Made by a program: the position numbers and the translations under genes. From positions 42,333,659 to 42,397,658 of the forward strand of contig NC_083605.1 of assembly GCF_029168945.1 (NCBI RefSeq): a stretch of 64,000 nt of DNA, read 5' to 3'. The stretch is from Cannabis sativa (Eukaryota; Streptophyta; Magnoliopsida; Rosales; Cannabaceae). The notes beneath the pieces were generated by a model. That model was not told the origin of the DNA. It searched no databases and saw nothing but the letters and a program-made list of their open reading frames with translations. Of the stretch, positions 37,619-46,057 are shown piece after piece. The first letter of the stretch is position 1. Each line of letters opens with the position of its first letter.

Positions 37619-39470
37619 TGTTGGAAATTATTTTACCAGGATCTAGATTTACTAACAAGTATGTTGGATTAACAACCTAATATGAATTCTAAAACAATGA
37701 AAATAAACACATATAAAGTTAGAAAACCTTACAGTGGGTACAGCAGAATAATATGACTCCTTCCGTTCAGATCTCTAGCCCTTGATTCCTTTCTGTAGCA
37801 GAGCATCACAAAGATCTGAACCTGGATCTTCTTTTCTCCTTCTTTGATGTAGAATTTCCATAGTCTTCCATACTATGATTGAGATACCATTTGATGTGTG
37901 TGGGCACTACTCATCACTCAAAAGAATTCAAAAAATAGAGAAGAAAGAAAGAAAGAGAGTGGCGGTTTCATAGTGTTTGAGAGAATAAACTGTGAAGTGT
38001 GTCACAAACCTGAAGCCTTTACCTTCTATTTATAGAATACCACATAGGGTTAAAGTTGAATTATTTGGCATTTAAAAAATGAAAAATAAAATGAGAAATA
38101 GGGGTAAAGGTGGCCGGCCATGTGTTGAGGAAACACAAATCCTTCCACTTTTCCAACTTTCCTATTTCATCATTTCTAGTTTCGCATTTTCTCAAAATTG
38201 CCAATTCTCTCTTTCAACTTCATAAATGTCAAATTTAATTATTTAATAACTATAATTAATTATTAAATAATATATTGTCATTTATTTTATTTATTAATAA
38301 AAACTAATCAAAGTTTTCCAATTAATAAATATACCCTTTAAACTCTCTATTTACTGTTTTACCCTTGCTTAGTGAAAATTCATAAAGTAGACATAGTCTA
38401 ACTTTTAGAATTATAATTGATTAATTAAAATCAATTAACTGAGTCTTACAAGCAGTATGGTCTCAACTAGTATGGGGACCATGGGTCTATATAACCGAGC
38501 TTCCAATAAGTCGAACCGAATTTACCAAGTAAATTTCCTAACTTATTAATTCCTCATTGAATCCACACTTAGAACTTGGAATTGCACTCTCAGTCATATA
38601 GAAACGCTCTATATGTTCCACGATATAGACACGTCATTTGTTATCCATTGTTATAACCCTAATGTGATCAATGATCCTCTATATAGATGATTTACACTAT
38701 ACAGGGATTAAATTACCGTAACACCCTACAATGTATTTTATCCTTAAAACACTTAACCCTGTATAAATGATATTTCACCTAAGTGAAATGGGATCTTCAC
38801 CATTTATCTTCGTTTGGTTAAGCTCGAAGGAAATCATCCTTTACTTCTATTTTTGCCAAATAGAAGCTATAGATTCCATATTTATGTTAGCGCTCCCACT
38901 CAATTGCACTACCGTGTTCCCAAAATGTACGAATTGCCCTGACTCAGAAGAGGGCTTAACTAACAAATGAATAACACTCTTGAGACTGAACCTAACCATA
39001 TCAGGATTTCGATCATGTGATCTAGGATCAACAGGTGATATTGAATTGAATAGATATTACGGTAAATTTTAACATATCTAATCAAAGTTCAATATCGGTC
39101 CCTTTCGATGTATACTCCATACATCCGATACTGGTAAACTTTGCCAATGTCCTGGAAAGGACATAACACTTTTCCAAGGTGTAAGAATACCTATCGCTGA
39201 TTATACCATGTCAGTCTAAATCCACTGTTCTGACAAATCAGGGAATCAACTTTTGAACATATAATAAAGATTATATTCCACTGTGCTGACAACACTATAA
39301 TCTTTAACAAATTCATATGTTCTGGACTTAAAAAGAATTCATACATTATATACATATAATCATGAAATAAATCATGTGAACCATGAAACATAAAATGTTA
39401 TTTCTGATCTTTATTAATAAGTAAATCTGATTATATGAAATGAGTTTTATTTAGGGCATAAAACCCAACA
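37619..39470 (-). repeat. Element D 5' LTR (right side)
   Basis: 1,852 bp with the same ends as its partner. Putative TATA box at 38026-38035 on the minus strand. Confidence 0.95.
38026..38035 (-). promoter_or_regulatory. Putative TATA box, element D 5' LTR
   Basis: CTATTTATAG on the plus strand (CTATAAATAG on the minus), followed on the minus strand by AAGGTAAAGGCTTCAGG, the conserved start-site region. Confidence 0.55.
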
Positions 39471-39661
39471 GATAATGCTCTGCTACAGAAAGGAACCAAG
39501 GGCTATTGATCTGAATGGAAGGAGTCATAATATTCCGGTACACTCACTGTAAGTTTTTCTTAAACTCTTATGTTTTTATTTCATTGTTTTAGAATTCATA
39601 TTAGGATGTTAATCAAACATACTTGTTAGTAAATCTAGATCCTGGTAAAATATTTTCAACA
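39471..39661 (+). repeat. Element E left LTR, 3' piece
   Basis: GATAATGCTCTGCTACAGAA continues the LTR cut at 27155 and runs to the LTR end ...TTTTCAACA at 39661, followed by a primer site. Confidence 0.9.
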
Positions 39662-39663
39662 AC

Positions 39664-39680
39664 TGGTATCAGAGCCATGG
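39664..39680 (+). promoter_or_regulatory. Primer binding site of element E
   Basis: TGGTATCAGAGCCATGG, a perfect initiator-Met-type site 2 bases after the LTR end. Confidence 0.9.
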
Positions 39681-39931
39681 TAATGATTTACTTTCATGTA
39701 ATAGGAATTAAGACAATGTTTTATATGTTTTGTGTTGATTTGGATGGTTTCATGTTGGTTTATGTGTTTATGTGATGAAAGTTTATGTTGTACGAATTTT
39801 TTCCATGAATAATATTTTTTCAATTTTTGAAAATATTTTATTTGGATTCCTTGTGAAAAATTAAGCAATTTTCTGTTTTACAGAACTCGATTCCGATAAA
39901 AATTGGAAAATTTATGAATTTTTAAAATTTG

Positions 39932-40172
39932 GGAGCCATGGCTGTCGAGTGGGTGCATCGAATGCACCAGGCACTCGGACAAGCCAGGAATTCGCGCGCG
40001 CATGACACGCTCGTGTCACCCTGCACCTCGCCCAAACGCACCCTACAGCTAATGGGATCCTCGGTCAGGCATGCTGTAGGCGCCGAAGATCCTCGGTGGG
40101 ATAACCTCCTCTGCGCGCGCACTAGGCTGCGTGCAGCCTTCTTGGGCTGCACGTGCAGCCTGTCCTGGTAGC
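39932..40172 (+). repeat. GC-rich leader island of element E
   Basis: Starts about 270 bp after the primer site. CGCGCGCGCATGACACG, CTGCGCGCGCACTAGG and the hairpin GGCTGCACGTGCAGCC (40144-40159) stand in AT-rich surroundings. Confidence 0.65.
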
Positions 40173-40187
40173 CTACCAAAAGATTGC

Positions 40188-40375
40188 GATTTTTGGGTTT
40201 TTTCCCCAAAAATCCAATTTTTTATGGGATTGTTTCCCAAAATTCATTTTTCCAATTCTAAATATTTCCAATTTGAAATATTTCCAATTTTAAAATATTT
40301 TCAATTTGGAATTTTTCCAATTTTAAATATTTCTATTTTGGAATATTTCCAATTTTAAATATTTCCTATTATGGT
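40188..40375 (+). repeat. A/T-rich hairpin plus tandem array in element E leader
   Basis: GATTTTTGGG-TTTTTT-CCCCAAAAATC (40188-40214) is a strong stem, followed by a second stem around TATGGGATTGTTTCCCA. From 40247 a degenerate unit (TTCCAATTTTAAATAT-like, period ~16-20 bp) is repeated about seven times. Confidence 0.7.
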
Positions 40376-41502
40376 CAGATTTAAAAAAAAAAATAACTTC
40401 TTTATTATTTATATATTATTTAATTATAAGATTAGAAATTTTGATATTTAACATATTTTAAATTAAAAGATAACTTTGTCTTTTTATTTAAAATATTATA
40501 TTAAAATTATCTTATATGACAAATTAAATAATTTATAAATTTGAAATTAATATAGATATTTTTATATATATGCTTACCATAATATTTTCAAATTCAAAAT
40601 TTTTTATTTTGTTAAATATTTAATTATTTATAAATTATAAGTTTAAAAATGATATTCTTCTATATATATATATATCATTTTTTTTCCTTATTGGAAATTT
40701 ATAAATCATATCTTAAATATTTAAATAACTTAGATATTTTGTAGAAATTTGAATATTGCTTAATTTAGATATTTTGACATATAATTATGGTAATAATTAT
40801 TTATTTTTTATTTTATTCCTAAAATAATAATTATCTAACCAAATCTATTTTAAAATTGGTTTATTTTAATTAAATTATAAGATTTGAAAGTGATATTGAA
40901 GATTCTTTCTTTCAAATCATTGATCATATTTTACATTTAATTTGATTCAAATAAACCTAGATATTTTAAAATTAGTTTCCTTTATTTTCGAGATTTGAAG
41001 GTTTGTTTTAACAACCCTAAATTTTCAAAATTTAATTGGCTAGTTTAAGAATAATAATTTAATTATATTAATATCTTATTTCACATATGTTACATGGACA
41101 ATGTTGGTTTATTTTAAAATTGTTTATTCAAAATTTTTTTTAACAAACCTATTATTTATTTGATCTAAATTGCTATGATTAACTTGTTGACAGATCCAAT
41201 GATCTGATTTTAATCATAGTCTAATTGTCAATAGATCTTATAAATAATTTGTAACGGGTAAATTTTGTCGTTCTTTCATCTGTGTAAACCTAGTAACATG
41301 ATAGGGCCCATCCAAATCATTTGACCTGTGTGAGCCTATATGTTTGCTATTGGGCTTAGATGCATATAGGAAGCCCATTTAAGTTTTACTAAGTAAATGG
41401 ACTAGGTTGCTAAAATAAAATTTGACATAAGTAATTTTATTTAGGCCTAATTAGATTTGGGCTTATTCAATGAATAACAATTGTTTATTTTAAGGTTAAA
41501 TT

Positions 41503-41614
41503 CCTCTGTTTTGGGCCTTGTGTGAGAGTTGGGGGCCAATAGAAGTGGGTACAACATACTGAACCCAGCTCCCCCTTACATGAACTACCCCAATTGTGAA
41601 GGCCCATTTGCCTT
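41503..41614 (+). repeat. Conserved leader block of element E
   Basis: Runs from TTGGGCCTTGTGTGAGAG to AAGGCCCATTTGCC. TGTGAG-AGTT-GGGGG faces CCCCCTTACA. The duplicate lies at 56416-56527. Confidence 0.7.
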
Positions 41615-42915
41615 ATTTAAATAATTGTATTAGGTTAATTATATTAGTCTAACCTAATTAAAATTGAATTAGCAACATAATTAACTTTTAAAATATATGC
41701 AATTTATTTTTCATTTTAATATTTTAAAGTTTATTTTAGAAAAACATTTAGTTAATGATATATATTCTAGATAGTTATTTCTATACTAGTTATTATTTCT
41801 AATATTAAATAGGAAAATATCATTGATTGTGAAATTAATTGTTTAATAATTAATTTTGGTACAATCTAAGTTTAGTATATTTTCCTAGTATAAAACTAGA
41901 ATTAATAATTAAGTTTCCTCTATACTTAATTATTTATTTCTTGAATTTAATACATTTAATTAAATTGAAAATTCAATATCTAAGTTGATTTTCATCATGA
42001 TACTTAAATATTGTTCTTTTCATGGTATTTAATTAAAGTTGAAAATTATCTTAAGTTTGGAATCTTATTTCAGAATAACTTAAAGCTGAATAATTTTCAA
42101 AATATATTTTATTTTATTAATTATTTTCCCAAAATTTCGTAATTGCATTTCTTTAATGCAGAAATTTTCAATTTTATTTGAAAAATAGATTAAAGTTGAA
42201 AATTATTTTAATTTTGGACCAACTTAAATCAATGATTTTTTCATTTAATGATTAATTAAAATAAATGAACTACAATATATTATAATTAGTCCATGAAAGT
42301 CAAGATAGATATTATCTGTTTTGCTTGAAGTATTTTTCTAGTGATATTTAATTAAATAAAAAATTAATATTTAAGTTGGTTCTTAATCATGATACTTAAA
42401 TATTTGAAATTTTTCTTAAATATTTAATTAAACAGGAAAATTATATTTTTTTTGTAAATTAATTTTGGGCCAACATAAAATTAAGATAATTTTTTAAGGA
42501 TTTATTTTATTTTAAAGCATTTTCGAAAGTAGTATTCTTATACAATATTTTTTTTTCGAAATGTAATATATATTTATAGAAAATTAAATTTGAGTTGTAA
42601 ATTAATTTAAATTAATTTTGAAACAACTTAAATTGCATATTTTTCTAAATATTTATGGAAATTATTACTAAGATGGAAATAATTCACGTTATTTTCATAT
42701 CCATCTAAGTATAATTTATAAATATTACATTAAAATTTATATTTAGAATTTTTAATTCTAAATTGGAAATTTTAATTAAATAAATATATATTTAAAATAA
42801 ATAAATTAAAATAAATTTTAGAAGAAAATACAACTTTCATTAAATAATGAGCTTTATTATTAGGATATTCGATCTCCATTGTTGGTTTTACATAGCTATT
42901 GTTTTAGTGAGTAAT

Positions 42916-43603
42916 CCTCCCTAATGGAGGAACATTCATTAACAAGTTAGCACCGTTTAATCTCGAAAGATAAGTAATCTTGTAAGTTTTTTATATAGTA
43001 TTGATCACCCTCATGGTGGCGACTGTATAAGACCTGCAAGAATATGAAACAATGGTGGAAGCTCATAAGATAGAATAGCCTTGACTCTCGCCTAAACGGG
43101 ACAACGCGAATTCCAATCTTGATCGAATAAAAGGTCGCTAGAATGTTTATCATTTTAGATGAGCTGACAACTCTATTCAATGGATGGTAGCTTTGACTCT
43201 TGCCTAAACGGGACAACGATATCGCCTTGTTGAAGACCTTAGAAATTATTTAGGATTGTATGTTTTAGTATTTTCACTTAACATTCCTACTTGCTATGTG
43301 ATTAATAATTTCGGAATTCTGTATGAATTTGTATTGAACCATGTTATTTTCTGTTATTAAATTGTAGTTTAATTTCGAATCTTCATTGTTGGTCTAACTT
43401 GGTTTGTTTTTCTGATGAGTTAAATCCCTAATGGATTTTCACCATTAGACAAACATAATAGTGTTAGATCTCAAAAAATAAATATTGTATATGCCACATC
43501 TAGCTGTTCATCAATTGATGACACCTTAGACTAGTATTTTACAATATGAAACAAGAAGATTGTATAAATAAGATTACTTTGACTCTCGCTAATCGGAGCA
43601 TCG
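42916..43603 (+). repeat. Leader hairpin and direct-repeat module of element E
   Basis: Hairpins CCTCC-CTAAT-GGAGG (42916-42930), CACC-CTCAT-GGTG (43016-43028) and AAATCC-CTAAT-GGATTT (43432-43448). Direct repeats of the GACTCTCGCCTAAACGGG unit at 43081-43106 and 43193-43218 (112 bp apart), and a diverged third at 43578-43603. Repeated at +14,913. Confidence 0.8.
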
Positions 43604-44007
43604 TTGGATTCTTATTTAAAATGAAATTATCCTGATTCCTCTTAGCTTATTCATTTTGAATTAGCTCAATGACATATCATTGGATGAATGGTCTATAAGT
43701 CATATAAGGTCATTCTATATTTTCTCTTAAGAAATTAAATGACGAATATGATTATATTCCCGAAATTCTATCTCGAAAAGATATAAATCCTCAATCTTAG
43801 AAATCTCCTACTTGTATGGGCAAATCAACTTAGAGTTAGATTAGTAGTGGTGGTCCAAGAAAGAATTACTCATCATACAGTTAGACTTTCACAAGTGTGT
43901 AATAACCATTTTCTATCAATGGATTCAAACTGTATGAATTGAGTATTCTGTGACCAGAATCCACTTGCACTATTCTAAGAACTCTTTGATGTAACTAAAT
44001 CAAGTCA
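43604..44007 (+). other. Decayed gag region of element E
   Basis: No frame survives. It aligns with 33258-33760 (minus strand, element D) and lies between the hairpin module and the integrase remnant, where gag should be. It ends at the target site of the Cassandra-like LTR. Confidence 0.5.
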
Positions 44008-44012
44008 TCAAG

Positions 44013-44445
44013 TGTGACAGTCAGTAGTCCCGTGATCCGTAAGGGGAAATACCGGGTAAGCTGTGCAATCCCACACCGCCTGGGGAAGGTCAAGTGGGAT
44101 GATTCTGAGACTGTGTAGGTATGGGACTACACAGTTGAAGAGGGCTTATATGGATTGATTGGTACTACCTATGTCAACAAGGTGCATCTTGTTTTCGGTA
44201 GCCCATCTCGAAAGAACTCCACAGTTAAGGGTGCTTGGCCTGGAGCAATTTCAAGGATGGGTGACCTCCTGGGAAGTTTTCTCAGGAAGCGTGCGAGTGA
44301 GGACAAAGCACGCTGGAAACACTCGTGTTGGTCTGTAGGGTCAGTCATCAGCCCATGATGCAGCCAGAGTGACATACTCGTGTATAAGAGCCATTATTTC
44401 CGTGGGTGTAAGGACCCAATGGAGGCTTGAAGCGGGGATGTTACA
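44013..44445 (+). repeat. Solo Cassandra-type LTR with 5S-like domain
   Basis: 433 bp, TGTGACAGTCAGTAG to ...GGGGATGTTACA, flanked by a perfect target duplication TCAAG (44008-44012, 44446-44450). The middle (about 44160-44290) resembles plant 5S rRNA, including its internal promoter. Cassandra elements are known short plant retroelements whose LTRs carry such a domain. No second LTR or internal segment is present, so this is a solo LTR. It inserted into decayed copia sequence and was then copied with the tandem duplication. Confidence 0.88.
44160..44290 (+). ncRNA. 5S rRNA-like domain within the Cassandra-type LTR
   Basis: Box A-like AGTTAAGGGTGCTTGG (44223-44238) differs from plant 5S (AGTTAAGCGTGCTTGG) by one base. 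The intermediate element and box C are present as GATGGGTGACC and GGTGACCTCCTGGGAAGT (44260-44277). The 5' half has AAGAACTCCACAGTTAAG, close to 5S. The rest is diverged, so this is a promoter-bearing derivative rather than a 5S gene. Whether RNA polymerase III uses it is unknown. Confidence 0.8.
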
Positions 44446-44450
44446 TCAAG

Positions 44451-45180
44451 AGACACAACCAAATAAATCTATGGCTTTTGTATCTTGTTCATAGTGGTTT
44501 TGACAAGATCAATCTCTGCAAAGAGTTAATATGCCTATATCCACTGAAAGTAAGTTCATCTTATTCGCAGATGGATGTACATTCAGGGGTTGATATGAGT
44601 TTTCGTTGTATTCTTGAAACAATCACTCTAGATTTTACCTTATGCAAAAAGAAATTTGAAATGTTTGAAAAATTTCTTAAATTTCTAGCAATGGTGGAAA
44701 ACTATCAAGGTAAGTGGATAACGATCTTGCGAACTGACAGGGGTGGAGAAATAGTTAGTTGATATGCAGTTCAAAGATCATTAATTTGATTTTTGAATCA
44801 TATCCAAACTTACCTCCCCAAAAATTCAATTTGCATATTGATAGTTAGTTACTAGTCGTTGCCTAAATCCTTCTATGGTAATACAATTTCAGAATGATGC
44901 AATGGTTGTATACTTAATGTAAATCATTACTAGATTCATGGATGACCTAATCAAAATCTTAAGAAAAGCTAGAACTGCTAACCTTGGTTTGCATGTTTGT
45001 TAGCTATTCTGAGTGATTAGGGGTGGACCATCCCATAGTCATTAGATAAGAAAGTATTTGTTTAAATACTATTTTTCTAAGAAAATGACTAAGTCTGAAA
45101 ATAAAGTAGCAAATAAAGGAGATAACTTTTTTTTTCTTGATTCCAAAAGTGTTCTATCATCTTACTTGACATATGATGAT
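44451..45180 (+). pseudogene. Decayed copia integrase remnant in element E
   Basis: The 44427-44762 frame contains KKKFEMFEKFLKF and ILRTDRGGE, the counterpart of KKSETFEKFQEF and ILRTDRGGE in element A (residues 444-477). The integrase core Asp is therefore still visible. Beyond 44765 the frame is lost, though GATATGCAGTTCAAAGATCA and AGGGGTGGACCATCCCATAG still align with A. Large stretches of integrase and RT are deleted. Confidence 0.75.
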
Positions 45181-45846
45181 CCCACTGCCTCTGTTGTCTT
45201 GACACAACCGAAGAGGTCAATACCATTTAGTTTTCTTAGACATAATTCATGGTACCTTCTCGTAGTGGGAGGGTTTCTAGGAATCCACCTTATTGTGACT
45301 CGGAAGACACTAGTGATTAAAATCAATTGTGACTTTAAACAAGTAATGGATTGTCAAGATAAGAAACTAAGAAGAAAAGCCAAGAGAACTATAGTTTGAT
45401 ACATTCACATGGAGTAACCTAAAGTTTTCTATTACAAGGACATAGAAGGAAATTTTTGTTAATAGGTCTATCCAATGGACTTAACAAAACTTCATGTTCC
45501 TAGTATTATAGGTTTGACTTTATCTAAACCTATGGCTTGTGGTATACCTCGTAATTACTTACTCTAATGCAAGGAACTTACTTTAGTAAGATGCTGAAGC
45601 GTTTTCTTTCTAATGGCAATTTATAGAAGCTTCACAACTTCTAGACGTAGATTTTATTTATCTAAGGAAAAGTCTTAACTATTCTAGAAAAAATAAAACC
45701 ATGAAAGAATTTCTTAAATCAACAGTGAGAGGTCTCAGATATGCTTTTGTATGCCTTAGACCAGACACCTGTTGTTGAGTAGGAGTAATGATTAGGTATC
45801 CGATTAATCCAGGAGAGGAACATTGGAAGACAATCAAGTAGATCTT
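45181..45846 (+). pseudogene. Decayed copia RT remnant in element E
   Basis: Aligns with 1-618 and with A's RT C-terminal region (ACATTGGAA...AAGT near 23700). The frame at 45058-45399 is not a recognisable protein. The remnant stops right at the LTR start (…AAGTAGATCTT|TGTTGGG), so the RNase H end and purine tract are gone. Confidence 0.7.
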
Positions 45847-46057
45847 TGTTGGGTTTTATGCCCTAAATAAAACTCATTTCATATAATCAGATTTACTTAT
45901 TAATAAAGATCAGAAATAACATTTTATGTTGCATGGTTCACATGATTTATTTCATGATTATATGTATATAATGTATGAATTCTTTCTAAGTCCAGAACAT
46001 ATGAGTTGGTTAAAGATTATAGTGTCGTCAGCACAGTGGAATATAATCTTTATTATA
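45847..46057 (+). repeat. Copia LTR B, 5' piece
   Basis: TGTTGGGTTTTATGCCC start. Identical in layout to LTR C (60760 onward) until TTATA (46053-46057), the site duplicated by element G. It resumes at 55525. Confidence 0.92.

Larger units (their letters stand above)
27156..39470 (-). mobile_element. Complete non-coding copia element D
   Basis: A 12,315-bp minus-strand element with LTRs TGTTGGAAAT...CCCAACA, primer site, purine tract and a perfect target duplication GATAA (27151-27155 and 39471-39475). Subtracting the solo gypsy LTR nested inside leaves about 9.9 kb. No frame over ~95 codons exists in the interior, only decayed gag and pol fragments. It nevertheless transposed, since LTR pair, PBS, PPT and TSD are all present, so its proteins presumably came from a related coding element. 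It sits inside the left LTR of E. Confidence 0.93.
39681..42850 (+). other. Long non-coding leader of element E
   Basis: No gene. Contains a GC-rich island (39932-40172), an A/T-rich hairpin (40188-40244), a degenerate tandem array (40247-40375), long AT-rich sequence, and the conserved block (41503-41614). From 41350 on it is present again at 56263. Confidence 0.75.

Noticed and set aside
44160..44290. Functional 5S rRNA gene
   Set aside because: Only the internal promoter and parts of the 5' half match. The ends are diverged, and the domain lies within an LTR with TSD, so it is a retroelement domain.
44155..44358. 67-codon frame in the Cassandra-type LTR, and its duplicate at 59068
   Set aside because: It is a translation of the 5S-like domain. 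The antisense frame is also open. No protein evidence.
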